DNA of 21,158 nucleotides from Paramacrobiotus richtersi (Eukaryota > Tardigrada > Eutardigrada > Parachela > Macrobiotidae). Position numbers and translations under genes: made by a program. Positions 1-10,231 of the stretch are shown here, one piece after another; within the stretch, counting starts at the first letter, position 1, and each line of letters begins with the position of its first letter. The DNA is taken from NCBI GenBank assembly GCA_034698045.1, contig JAQGAU010001145.1, positions 1 through 21,158 on the forward strand. The letters run 5' to 3'. The notes beneath the pieces are model-generated. The model was not told the DNA's origin. It made no database searches and worked only from the letters and a program-made list of their open reading frames with translations.

Positions 1-900
1 GCAGTCCATCGTCTCCACGTACATCCACGCTGTTCCAAGCGAATTCCCCGCTAGCGAAAGACATTACTTTGACATGCGTAGCCGAACCCAGAGGAAAATA
101 TCACATCAAACTTGAGCTCAACGAGCAAGTTTTACAGAATTATGGAAAATATCGCAAGTGGAAAATATTACGTATGCAATATATGCAGAAATGCCACACT
201 GCAGCTTGCGTTGCGCTGGCGTCAGAAAAAAATTGCAATCGCGAGACGCGCATGCGATCGGTGCATTGTGATATACTAGTACCAACTTGTCAGCTTCGCG
301 TCAAATCGTCGTCGACGGCACTTACTTCGTAACTCGCAAAGACATGCAGCTCGGTACGCCGTTATGCGGTTGAATAACGGTCAATAACCGGAATCAAAAA
401 AAACAAAATCAGTAAAATTAATTATCATTTTGGGTTCTGATTTTTCTGTTCCGTTTTAAAAGTCACAAACTATATTTGGAACTTTTTGCGGCTAATAATT
501 CTATCCGGTGATTTAAAAGTGCGAGTCACGGGACAGCCATGAAGAAAATCCCGTCTTTCTCCATGAGCGCTCCTTCCAGAGTTCCAAAGGATACTTTCAG
601 AAAATCTGGGTTACATTTGTTAATCAATTTTTTCAGTTATGGATTATCAGTTTGAGATCATTTATCTTAACTTTTCAACATTAGAAGTGTAAATCCTGGG
701 ACATTAAAAGTATGAAATGAAATGCATAATAATTATCATAAATAAAATTATTATAAACAAATTCGGCATAATTTCCAAGCTGTCTACCTTTAACTAGTTT
801 GAAATTTGTATTTACCAGTAACTCTGATTAACATCTAACCAGTGTTTTACAGTATTCTGAGTTTAATTAACTGAACTGAATTTTACGGATTTGTTTTAAT
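1..900. other. Intergenic, no recognisable gene
   Basis: Nothing convincing is visible. The longest open stretch (87 codons at 69-332, plus strand) has no recognisable domain and no paralogue in the window. The region from about 380 is AT-rich. A distal exon or regulatory sequence of a neighbouring gene cannot be excluded. Confidence 0.5.
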
Positions 901-913
901 TATAGCAAAACGA

Positions 914-1375
914 AAGGTTTTGTGAAGGTGTCTCGGTGATCTTTCTGAACGCGACAGCCCGTCTGCAATATTCCACCGTGACGCTCTGGACACCGCCACC
1001 GTCGACTCCACCGTCTCCTCGCCAACACCGCCGGCGGTGTTGGCTGTGCTGGTTATCTTGGCGATAGTTTTTTGAATCACTCCAATTTGTTAATCTCCGA
1101 ATTGTTTTGTATGTGGTAGGGTAAGCCTTGGCCAAAAGAAACCAGTACCAGTACTAATATGACCAAATGTAATGGCTGCATAGTTCAACCAGGCGCAACC
1201 GATCGTTTCCTGTTTTCCGTAGCGTTTCGATGGGCGATTAATACAGGTACATTGCGCGTTACCGCGTTTGTGAATTGTGACAGTCTTTCCTCTGTCTTCC
1301 TGTGCTATAGCCGTCCAGGACAGTTGTCCATTAATTTTCTGAAAGTGATTCTACCAAAAAATGCTGATTGGTTCT
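914..1375 (+). pseudogene. LAMP-like gene remnant A, internally deleted
   Basis: The first ~105 bp match the start of the LAMP domain at 14942: a Cys-Glu-Gly-Val start followed by VIFLNATA, with a one-base frame slip near 985. At about 1020 it jumps straight to the membrane-span coding sequence seen at 10121 and 6016 (AVLAVLVILAIVF), where a TGA interrupts the frame at the codon that is Tyr in the other copies. Homology continues through the stop-codon region (ACCAAATGTAATGGCTGCAT, compare 10221 and 5477). It runs on into 3' untranslated sequence up to about 1375, which also resembles 6120-6180. Most of the luminal domain is therefore missing. This is seen by comparison within the window; LAMP membership follows from the better copies at 9464 and 14942. 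It is very unlikely to make a working protein. Confidence 0.72.
1022..1043. repeat. Perfect 22-bp palindrome at a deletion junction
   Basis: The arms are CCAACACCGCC and GGCGGTGTTGG with no spacer. The right arm is the membrane-span coding sequence shared with the copies at 6030 and 10135. The left arm has no counterpart in them and sits exactly where remnant A switches from luminal-domain to membrane-span sequence. Confidence 0.85.
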
Positions 1376-1379
1376 ATAA

Positions 1380-2122
1380 TTAAAAATGAGCCAGTAATCA
1401 TCTTATAATCAAAACGACCTAATAGTTTAATGGAAATATACAATCGCGATGCATGCAGGAATGACCAACTTGATTAAATTACGAAATTAGAGGAACCAGC
1501 AAACTGGCTAATAAACTGGCTAATATAAAAGCAATACACAGTCAGGAGATATAATGTATTAGTTAATACTCTGCAGATCTCGTAGCGCTATCAGCCGCAC
1601 CGGTCACCTTACAACACCTAGCATTACTGCCACACAAGAGAGAGGTGATAACGATCTCTGCCGAAGAAGAGCAATGAGCATGATGATAACGATCTGCATA
1701 AGTTTAAAATGTGGCGCTTTTCTCTGTGCACTCCACATACTACAGCACAGAATCGGCGTGCACGCCGTACAGCTACATCCATCTAGCAAGTACAACCAAG
1801 CCCATGATTCACCGCTACGAAGTTCGAACCAAGCAAAAGATGAGCAGAAGATGCGGGCTTAGTATGGCGAATGCAAGACAGTGATTACCATGCACGTACA
1901 CTTGTACGACCGTCAAAGTACAAAACTACCTGTATTAATATTAACAGCTGCCTGCCATTTGTGATGCTGGCTGGATTTTTCCAGACTTGTACTGTAATTT
2001 TGCGCACATTTGTTCGATCTGTGTCAGGTCTGCTTCTTTCCTAATCTGATATTTCATCGTGAAGTTTGTGGATCCTTCCCGTTCTGTCTCCGTATTTATT
2101 TATCACCCCAGAGTATTTCATC
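1380..2122. other. Intergenic / 5' flank of Kelch-1
   Basis: No gene was recognised. Short overlapping open frames around 1604-1862 on both strands show no domain and no paralogue. The last few hundred bases presumably hold the Kelch-1 promoter and 5' untranslated sequence, but no clear core promoter motif could be assigned. Confidence 0.4.
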
Positions 2123-4570
2123 ATGGATCGGGAACTATACACCGACGTTTTTCCCTTGGGTTCGGAATTATGGAAGATGCAATCTGACGGTACTCAGTGC
2201 GACATTATCCTGCAGGGTTCCTACGGGGACGCTTGGGACATTTCTGCACATCGCCTGGTTCTTAGTGCTCGCAGCAGTTACTTCCGGCAGATGTTCTCCT
2301 CCTCCTCCATGCCAGTATCGCGCCAGGAGAAGATACAGTTTCCCAGGATTCCCAGTTCGGTTCTCGATTCGTAAGTACTGCAGGGATACATCCATTCCAG
2401 ACTAAATCTCCGCGGTGTGTGCAGATTATACACATGCAATACGATCCATGGTGATCAGCAGGGATCATGGTAACATTGTGCATATTCGCGGTATTCATAC
2501 AACATGCGTATTTCCACAGGGTAGTCCAGTACATGTATACCTCAGATGTTTTCATGGACCAAAGCAACGTGGTATTCCTGCTGCAAGCTGCCATCTTGTT
2601 CGATCTGCAACCGCTGGCGGAGGCCTGCTAGGCTTTCCTGGAACGACGTATGAAACCCCGCAACTGCTTGATGGAGTATTGTCTGGCGGATCTGTACCAG
2701 AGGGAGGCATTTGCTGAGAAGACCAAGAAGCTCGTTCTCCGACATTTCGACAGTGTTGTACGGGATAGCGAGTTTCTGCTATTGGACAAAAACACGGTAC
2801 CACTTGCACCGTACTTTTACAAGGATGTAATGCGTTTTGGGTGTCAGCGTCATGCAAATGTTCGTATAGTACGCGTGGTTTGTTTGTAGGCCATGATGCT
2901 CTTGGCTTCGGACGACCTGAACGTTCAGCATGAAGATGCCGTCCTGGATGCCGCGATGTGTTGGATACGCCATGATCCCGTTCAGCGATTAACGATGTTT
3001 CATGAGCTGCTGTCCACCGTTCGTCTCGCTCACGTGACAAACGAGCGCTTGGAGATCTCGTTGGCGGAGTATCGCGGCATGATGGAACAACACCGGAATC
3101 CTGGTGTGCCGCGTGAGCAACTGCAGCAGGCTATTCAGTTGGCGTGTTCCGGACCAAGTCGACCTCGAGATGCATGCGGTAAGGTGTCAGATTTGATATA
3201 CGGTGGCAGTTGCTCAAAAAAACCCGTTTATTGACTTCTGCTGTTTGGTTCACAACTGCAGAGTATACCCCGGTGTTTGTGGGATTTGTTGGTTCCGTCG
3301 TGTGTGTCGACCCGCTGAATGGAACCCGCTCCCTCTTCGGTCCCGTGCCAGATGCCGCGAACCTGAAAGTTGCTGGTGCGGTTGGAATGGACAACAGTGT
3401 CTTCGTCCTGGGTGAAGTGAAAGGTGGTGTCGTCTGGTACCGCTTTCACCCCGAGTCCGGAATATGGACTGTCCTGGCCAGCCCGATGTCCGCCCATGTC
3501 GCGGGTCGAGTGGTGGCCGTCGGTGGACAAATCTACGCAGTGGGCGGGGCAAACACTGTGTCCCTTGCGCATCGTCCCAATCGCACCGTGGAACGCTACG
3601 ACCCCGCTACGAATCGTTGGCGAAAGGTGGCCGATCTGCCCCGTGTCCTATCCTCTTTCGGGTGCGTCGCTCATCAGGATGCCATCTTCACGTTTGGAAG
3701 TGCGGGCATTTCTGACTGGGTGTGGCGCTATGATATCCCGACGGATTCCTGGGCACAGCGGACCAAGATGCCTGTACGCCGCGGGGACTGCTCGGCGTGT
3801 GTTGGGGACGGTGGAATTATTTACGTGCTGGGTGAGGCGCATATGTTACATGCAGTACGATATACTGGAAGTTTATACCGCTCTGTTTTTCAGGAGGCTT
3901 AGTGAAGGAGGAACACCCGTGTACTAACGTGGACGTGTACGACCCTGTGACCGATCGATGGAGCCGCGCTCCGGTGACTAAACGATATCGATGGTTACGC
4001 GAAGGTACAGGTATTGATCTGGTGTAAATGTTTGACAATTGGCACGTAGTTTGGCAATCCGGCCGCTTTTCAAAATAATACGAATTACCAGTGAACAGAT
4101 CGATAAGTAGTGTTGAGTCGAAGTGCCAACGATTACTTGACGCTTTTGCAGGAATACCCGTGAATGGTGTGAAAGTAAGCGACCTGGACGCCTCGGGGGC
4201 GGGGCTGGTGGTGGGCGTATTCCACGGGCAGCTGTACGTCACCGGAGAGTACCGTTCCTTTACCCAGTGCAGCCAAGGATTCCAGGTTTACCAGGAGAGC
4301 ACGGATGCGTGGTCTACCCTGCCATGCCCCTTACCGTGGCTGCACATCGGCAACTGCGCATTCGTCAAGATGCGAAAAGGTACAAGACCTCAATCGCAGG
4401 TTTTGTTGTCATCTGTAACGGTTGTGTCATGTTCGACTGTTGTAGTGGTGGTGCGCAATGCCCAGCAAGATGCGGTACAGTCAAATCCAGGTGCGGAAAC
4501 GGATGGAGAGGAGTATGATGGGGATAACCTTCGAGGAGGTGGCGAGCAGGATGCCGATACAGCCGGTTGA
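2123..4570 (+). pseudogene. Kelch-1: BTB-BACK-Kelch gene with one in-frame TAG
   Basis: Seven exons are proposed: 2123-2370, 2520-2796, 2890-3178, 3262-3831, 3894-4004, 4152-4379 and 4491-4570. They form a 601-codon frame ending in TGA, interrupted once by TAG at codon 120 (2629-2631). All introns start GT and end AG, and all six positions and phases (2,0,1,1,1,1) match Kelch-2. Order: BTB (about residues 10-120, with CDIIL and SAHRLVLSARSSYF), BACK (about 121-240, with CWIRHD and LLSTVRLAHV), then Kelch repeats (about 270-555, with VERYDPATNRW and VDVYDPVTDRW) and a short acidic tail. Such proteins usually bind Cullin-3 through BTB-BACK and substrate through the Kelch propeller. ATG 2123 precedes the conserved BTB start. 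Upstream in-frame codons are not ATG. The last intron (4380-4490) is in frame and stop-free, so it may be retained. Apart from the TAG, the gene looks intact, so this may be a young pseudogene or a gene with recoding. Confidence 0.85.
2629..2631 (+). other. In-frame TAG replacing a conserved Trp codon
   Basis: The local codons are GAG GCC TGC TAG GCT TTC CTG GAA CGA. In Kelch-2 the aligned codons are GAG ACC TGT TGG GAC TTC CTG GAG CGA. The exon has the same length (277 bp) in both genes and the frame resumes without indels, so this is a single G-to-A change at 2630. Confidence 0.92.
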
Positions 4571-5284
4571 AATGTAACGTGGATGCTCCAAATTTGCGTT
4601 AGTTTGTGCCTTCCGGTTGGTGTAGTAACCGTGTTGTATGTTTACTTACACGTTTCTCTCGCTAGCACAAGTTTGTGTACGGCGACGTTTTTTGACGAAC
4701 AGTCCAGCAGTTATGTGATCTTGACGGCCGGTCTTTCGATGCATGTTTCTAATTTCACCACAATGTCTTCGTGTTTCATCGCTTACGTACTGGAATGAAT
4801 TAAAACAACAGTAGCAGCGGAAAGATTTGTGCTGTTGGCTGCTGAACCCATCCATTGGCATTAACAGCGTAAAGTGCATGGCCATGGCACGGCGTAAGGT
4901 CGTTCTACTTTTGTTAAAAGTACAGTCCGTACATGTATTTATATGAAGCTGTATAAGTATGTGCACAGGTAATATGATTTCGGTGATTCGGCCTCGACGG
5001 GGGCCTCTCGTTAATTGATTCATTTTCCATGCGCTCTGTATGATTATGACATCATCGTGTTTATTTGAAATGAAATTCTGTAAGATGTATATCGCATGTA
5101 TCTGTATGAAGTGAGTAAATTTGCTCATGTGGAAGGCAGTGTAACTACCAATAAATAGCGTTATCGGCTAATCCAATATATTGAACAAGTACATGATGTG
5201 TTTAAATTAACGAAAAGAAGCCACAACGAAGACATGGTCACTGTTTAATTATGCCCGATCTGTAGAGTATATGTAGACATGTAT
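4571..5284. other. 3' flank of Kelch-1
   Basis: Probable 3' untranslated region and spacer. A variant poly(A) signal ATTAAA lies at 4799-4804 and a canonical AATAAA at 5150-5155; which one is used cannot be told. The 160-codon open stretch on the minus strand (4646-5128) has no recognisable domain and is judged a chance frame. Confidence 0.45.
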
Positions 5285-5545
5285 CACCGACACCGGTACC
5301 ACGGCCTCCTCGTTTTGGATACTCCCAGCTTGTGCATCTCTAACTTGCTGACTGCATATATATGGCGGTTCAAACTCCAGTTCGCCAAAACTGCTTCTCT
5401 AGATCTAAGCTTGCATTCCCTCGACGACATTGATGTACTGGGCGAGCTATGGCCAAAAAGTACCAGAATATAGTATAACTGACCAAATGTAAGGGCTGCA
5501 TGGGTAAACACTACAGGAAAACCGATCTGTTCCTGGTTTCCGCGT
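5285..5545 (+). pseudogene. LAMP-like gene remnant B
   Basis: Starts with ACACCGGTACCA, as in the LAMP domain at about 15035. It continues to a block giving WRFKLQFAKTAS, which corresponds to WQISFQFAKNCS of that domain. It then jumps, with no second luminal domain or membrane span, to the tail of the gene: GCTATGGCCAAAAAG and TGACCAAATGTAAGGGCTGC match the stop region of remnant A. The junction lies near 5430-5450. No frame covers it all. This is an internally deleted copy, and its arrangement (front part joined to tail) parallels remnant A but with different breakpoints. Confidence 0.62.
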
Positions 5546-5970
5546 GTCGTTGCTGTATCGTGCTCGGGAGAAGACTGTTTTTGTGCGATTCTGCCGTCAT
5601 TTGTCACTCGGAGAGTAGGATCAACGTACCAAGCTTCTTCGACATGTTGCATATGGAATTTGTTGTTTGTTGTATGGATTGTATGGTCATCTCATGGTTA
5701 TTCTGTCATTTGTCTTGGCAGTACTGATTCCATATTAATTTTACTATTCATACCGGAAATGTTACACATCTGCACGTTCATACCATACAGCGATGGCAAG
5801 ATATACGTGGGAGCAGCCACTCACGATTGTTTCGTTTGGATCCGGATTTAAATCTGGAAGAATCCGTTATCACTGGGTCTATTGTAATTCAGTACCTTAA
5901 TATAACAAGAAGCACGACAAGTAATTTCGGCTCTGGATTCCGATCTCGAAGCGGTCATAGTGCACACTGA

Positions 5971-6185
5971 TCAAGTGTTGAAGGCTTACCTACGCCAGAA
6001 GAGACTTACCTTGATGGGATTGTTATCACGGCGGTGTTGGCTGTGCTGGTCCTGGCAATTGTTTTTTATGTGTTGGGATGGACCTTGGCCACGAGGAACC
6101 AAAACCTTCTGGCCACCGAGGACGGTTGTCCGTTTCAAATTTTTTACAGTGATACTATCAGAAAATGCTGATCGATTGTTGCTTT
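5971..6185 (+). pseudogene. LAMP-like membrane-span fragment C
   Basis: An open frame from 5971 to TGA at 6169-6171 encodes TPEETYLDG, then a hydrophobic span (GIVITAVLAVLVLAIVF, from 6016) and ATRNQ. It aligns codon for codon, with one codon missing, to the C-terminal segment of the LAMP-like locus at 10100-10210. The reading frame of the span is intact. The locus lacks the luminal domains: an in-frame TGA lies at 5968. The YxxPhi tail is also lost, because the frame runs on into sequence that is untranslated in the other copies. Sequence after the stop resembles 1325-1375. It is most likely a truncated remnant. A last exon of a longer gene with unrecognised upstream exons in 5570-5970 is less likely. 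Confidence 0.65.
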
Positions 6186-6571
6186 GCAATAGCAATGCAT
6201 CCATTACTTCTAACGAGCAAAATAGACTACTTCCAGTAGAAGTACCTCTACATGTACCCATTGTACAGAATTCCCCGATGTAAGAATGGAAATGCAACGA
6301 ATGCGTTTCAACGGTCATTAGTTTCTTTATCCAACTCACACATAGCGCAAAAGAGTCAACCGCAAGTTCAAGACTCGAATATTTACAAGTTACAAGTCAC
6401 AAACGGTGTTAGCATGCAAACATTAGAAAAATTCAGTTAAAACTCACACGTTTGCTTGAGGCGCACATAACTGCAGCACAAAAACAAGCGCAAAAGGAAA
6501 ACGAAGTCATACTGCAAAACCTGAGACATATAAAGGCTACCCGAAATTCCCGACTGATACGTACTGCATAC
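6186..6571. other. Spacer and likely 3' untranslated region of the BTBD-like gene
   Basis: No gene was recognised. As the minus-strand BTBD-like gene ends at 6572, its 3' untranslated region should lie here. I could not find a clear AATAAA on the minus strand. Confidence 0.35.
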
Positions 6572-8412
6572 TCATGTTATTTTTGACAGAAGCATGTTGA
6601 ACCCGGCCACTTCCTCAACACGTTTGTCATCCCACGAGGCGAATGGCTCCCACTGATTCTCATTATCTTCGAAACCCAGAAGAAACCCAAAGACTGCGCT
6701 GTGATAGAGATGGGGCTTCCGGCCGACTCCAATGCGAACTTTATATGCGTTATAAGGTCCGACGTCCCATTCGAACCAGCAGGCGCCTTCGGCAGAATGC
6801 GGTACGACGCTGCACTCGTCCGCCACCGCTGCAGGGACTGGCGCAGAATTAGACCCAAATGCATAGCAGCAGCTCCTCGGGTGACTATCCCCATAGAACG
6901 CGATTCCGATATCGAACTTGGCCTCGAGCAAATGCCGCAGGAACGCGCAGCACTCCGGCGCCAGATCCGGACGTGCTTCCATTAGTAATACTGTGCTGTC
7001 CTGCTCAAAATGGTTAGCACGCCCAGGGCGTAATTCCTGCAGGCGCGCATAAAAGGTGGACCGGTCGAAAATGCAGAGCAAGGGCGCCGGAAGAGGACTG
7101 GATGGTGTAATGAGGAAAGGCAGCACGGGTGTCATGTCAGCCAAGAGGAACTGGGCGATACGGCTGACTTCCTCGGCACGCAGTATCCCGTCCTGCAACG
7201 ACAACAGCACTGAAACACTGGTCGCAACTCGTGAATAATCCGCATCGCATGCCCACCGCCGCTGGCGTATCTGTGAGTTTGAACGGGGTGAAAAGGGGGA
7301 AATTGATTGAGTACAGCAGCGAGCCAAACGCATCCAGTAAAGTACAGTCCTTGACAGTTGCCACGTTATGCTCCACCCAACTGTAAAGCAGGAATTAAAT
7401 GTCGCAGTTCGAGTATACTCTGGCAGTCAGATCTGTACCGACGAACACCCTGGTAGATGTCGGGCTCTTCGGCGTTGAGATGAGGATAATCGACGATTGT
7501 CTGCAGGCAGTCGATAGACAGGCGGAGAAGACCCTCCCCCTGCAAAATGTCAGTTGTGTTCAAGGCGATGCGGGCAAGAGCCAGGGCGGCCAAGTCCTCT
7601 TCGTCCATCTGGGGCGCCTGCAGAAGATACAACCATACAATATCCTACCGTGAAGAAAACCCCTGCTCGACTGTCACAAAACCCGTCTGTGCAGGCCTCA
7701 AATGGCGTCCCATACCCGCTGAAAAACTACGCAGGGGTCCTCTTGAAATGTGCCGAGGAGATAGTGAATACGGTCCCGACAGATGTCCGCCAGTTTGTCG
7801 ATCAGGTACATCTTGGCGCAGTGCAGGGTGTCTAATGCGTCCTCCAGGCTTCCCACGTCATCAATGATTTCTCCATACGCGTATCTGAAATTATGAGTAC
7901 ATGGCCTTTCAAAATGTGGATTTCTCATGACGGATGCATCTTGCGTGAGGCTGTTCTATACCCACCGCAGCATGTTTTGGAACGCCGTTGGAGTTACGTC
8001 GGGAATCTTGACGGGACCGTCCGTCTGGGGAAATGTGCCATAGAACATCGTCTGGAACATCGAGCTCACCATTGCCAGCAGAAACCTGACACGACACAAG
8101 AACCATTCAGTGAATCGTCATGAATAGCCGTTGAACAAATTATCCGCAATCTCGATCCTGGCTCGAACTGTCAGCAAGGGCGATAAAAGCAGATCACCAA
8201 GTGAAAATTCCCGCAGGGCTTGGGTTGCTGTTTACGTACTTGTGGCACTTGAAGATCTTCTGCGGTTCATTCTGTCCATCGCCGACCAGGAAACTGACAT
8301 CACTGGGGATTTCCTCGTCGGGGTGCTTGAGCAGATAACGAGCCCGTTTGCCAATGTGCTTGCTGGCATGCCAGTCCTTCGTCGTTGCATTCGCTGCTGA
8401 ATCCATGGACAT
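6572..8412 (-). CDS. BTBD3/6-like BTB-BACK domain protein, six exons
   Basis: Exons in transcript order: 8412-8240, 8085-7966, 7884-7716, 7617-7439, 7380-7257 and 7192-6572. They give 461 codons plus stop with no interruption; intron phases are 2,2,0,2,0 and all sites are GT-AG. The N-terminal segment (DWHASKHIGKRARYLL) and BTB (about residues 33-135: SDVSFLVG, FLLAMVSSMFQTMFYG, IPDVTPTAFQNMLRYAYG) match the BTBD1/2/3/6 group. BACK follows (about 140-260: LDTLHCAKMYLIDKLADIC, ALNTTDIL, a WVEHN segment, then GILRAEEVSRI). These proteins are typically Cullin-3 adaptor-like cytoplasmic proteins. The usual C-terminal PHR domain is not recognisable. Residues 280-461 are open coding sequence I cannot assign, ending MLLSKIT. 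Either ATG 8412 or ATG 8406 may start translation. The gene is transcribed against its neighbours. Exon 1 could alternatively be spliced from an upstream exon, since the frame stays open to 8676. Confidence 0.87.
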
Positions 8413-9463
8413 TTTAACTATGCTACAATAAAGAGTTGGCCAGTATCTCGAAAAACGAATAATATGACAGAAAATTAAACAATTTTGACAAATCAGAAAA
8501 ATCGTTGGAAGTAAATTCCTCAGTTGAGTCAGTTCCGTATTTTTGCCAGTGTCGTGTGGGTGGCGATGGACAGTAGCATAGCCACAGCAAAGGACTGTAA
8601 ACGCTAAAGTGGACACATGTCTACGTTTCGCTACGCCGTCACACGGTAAATACCGTGAATCACGCAAATTAAACATTTGTTAATAGGTACAAAATACAAA
8701 CTGGACAGTTTTTGGCTTTTGTGGCAGTTGTAAGAGTCTGCCGAAGTAATCGTTTAGGGATTGGCTTGGGCTTTCTGGTTAAATCCTATGCTCTCCGCGT
8801 AATATTCTAATGGACGGATCCGGTGATATAAAACTGGAAGGTTGTTTTTAAAAACTAACAAGAACAATCCTTATTTTAACACACCGCCCGGAAATGCCGA
8901 TTAACATAACAAGCTTCACGGACGCGGAATCGTCATCCAGATGGCGCTGTTTCGGCTACCACGACGCGTGTTTTGCGTACGCAAAAGGCATATCACATAA
9001 TTCGAGCAAAATACTTTTTGATTGAATTAGAATTTTTATTTTTATTTTGCTGTATTAGATTTAAGCTCTGCGTGAATTTAATTAAATGATTGACTGACCT
9101 TCATTTGCGACTACCAACTGGCAGTTGAATTCGGTAATACTACAGCTCCGATTAGTGAAATTATCATAATGTCCTATGTTAAATTAGGCTGATTTGTAAC
9201 AATTGATTTAGTTATGGATTTGTAAATCAATCACAGTGGCTGGTTTATAAGAATCCGTATTAGTTGATGTGTCTGATCTTTTTTCCCAGACGTTTTTTTT
9301 CTCAGATTAAATTGTTGTAATTTTGTCGACGCATGATTTTGTGGGTTTCGTAAAATTAAATATGTTTCCTTCCAAAGTTTTGCATGTTGGAAGACGGATC
9401 GGGTCGTCTTGCCTGTTGCGTGCACCACGAAACAACCAGTTTACAATACCGAAAGTGACATGA
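8413..9463. other. Intergenic between divergent BTBD-like and LAMP-like loci
   Basis: Probably contains the 5' region of the minus-strand BTBD-like gene (right after 8412) and the 5' part of the LAMP-like locus D. The stretch 9000-9360 is AT-rich. I could not find a signal-peptide exon or a first LAMP domain for locus D here. There is only a faint resemblance near 9115-9150 to the LAMP domain at 15110. Confidence 0.4.
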
Positions 9464-10231
9464 TCCAGTCCCGAAGAGACCGCGGTGCCCGCTGTGCAAG
9501 AGCTAGATGTCACTTTCGACACTGTCCAATGGGAGGCGTTCGTCGGCGCGTCGTGTAACGTAAATGCGTCGACAGTGGCGCCACCCCTCCTTCCCAGTTA
9601 TATCGCCAAAAGCAACGGTGGGAGTGTGTGTATTCGGGCCGATTTTGCCCGCCAGAACTGGGAGTTTGTTTATATAATCGGCGCACTCAGAAAAGCCGAG
9701 TTTGAAAACGGAGAAGTGACCTCAGGGTGCAACTACACTTTTCTAGAAATCATCGGCAGGAACGGTTACCCGGACGATAACCTCTGGATTCCTGCTGGAT
9801 GATGATTACTGGTCAGTTGAGCGGGTGCGTTTTCCTCTGTTTCTGCTGCTGACTAAATCCACCGGAATGGTACTTTACAACGAAACGGCATTTGAAGGGG
9901 ACCTATTGGCCGCGCCCATCGAGGCGTCTTACTTCTATAATAACAACAGGAGTGTGACGCTGAATGCTTCCGGTATTATTGGGAACTTGGGGTGGGTAAG
10001 ATGCAAATGGTCAAGAGGGAAACGATGCAGATGGAGGCGTTCATGAATGTGGAGGACGCTGGCAACTTCTCCACCGAAATCGGTCAATGTGGGGATACGC
10101 CGGAGGAGACGGACCTCCAGGGGATTGTTATCGCGGCGGTGTTCGCTGCGCTTGTTATCTTAGCGATTGTTTTTTATTTGTTGGGCCGGGCGTTTGCCAA
10201 GAGGAACCAATACCAATATGCCCAAATGTGA
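9464..10231 (+). pseudogene. LAMP-like locus D: hinge, luminal domain, membrane span, YxxPhi tail
   Basis: Visible in order: the end of a first luminal domain (VTFDTVQWEAFVGASC), a Pro-containing hinge (APPLLPS), the start of a second domain (SVCIRADFARQNWEF, SGCNYT), then YWSVERVRFPLFLL and LLAAPIEASYFYNNN. After that come MEAFMNVEDAGNFSTEIGQC, a membrane span (from 10121) and a short basic tail ending Tyr-Ala-Gln-Met and stop. This is the LAMP layout, and YxxPhi at the C-terminus is the lysosomal sorting signal of that family. Several N-x-S/T glycosylation sites are present. The frame shifts by +1 near 9795-9803, where the first frame stops at TGA 9800. It shifts again near 9998, where a 35-nt GTAAGA...TGCAG segment could be a tiny intron. 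No ATG or signal peptide was found, so upstream exons are missing or unrecognised. It is either decayed or carries a sequence error. Confidence 0.7.

Noticed and set aside
69-332. 87-codon plus-strand open frame at the window start
   Set aside because: No recognisable motif, no paralogue in the window and no splice context; length is compatible with chance.
3179-3234. Continuation of Kelch-1 exon 3 to the stop at 3234
   Set aside because: The extension starts with GTAAGG, and the paralogue has the same phase-1 donor, so it is intron.
4646-5128. 160-codon minus-strand open frame downstream of Kelch-1
   Set aside because: Composition is not protein-like, no domain is seen, and it lies in the presumed 3' untranslated region of Kelch-1.
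5660-5851. Frame ending YSDGKIYVGAATHDCF, resembling a Kelch strand or the second LAMP domain
   Set aside because: The resemblance is a few residues only, and neighbouring sequence supports neither family.
8413-8676. Upstream extension of the BTBD-like first exon
   Set aside because: The frame is open, but the family-like sequence begins at the ATG at 8412 or 8406; the upstream part has no similarity to N-termini of the family.
9100-9150. Possible decayed LAMP domain upstream of locus D (ACTGGCAG, then AATTCG)
   Set aside because: Only two short words match the domain at 15110, too little to claim homology.
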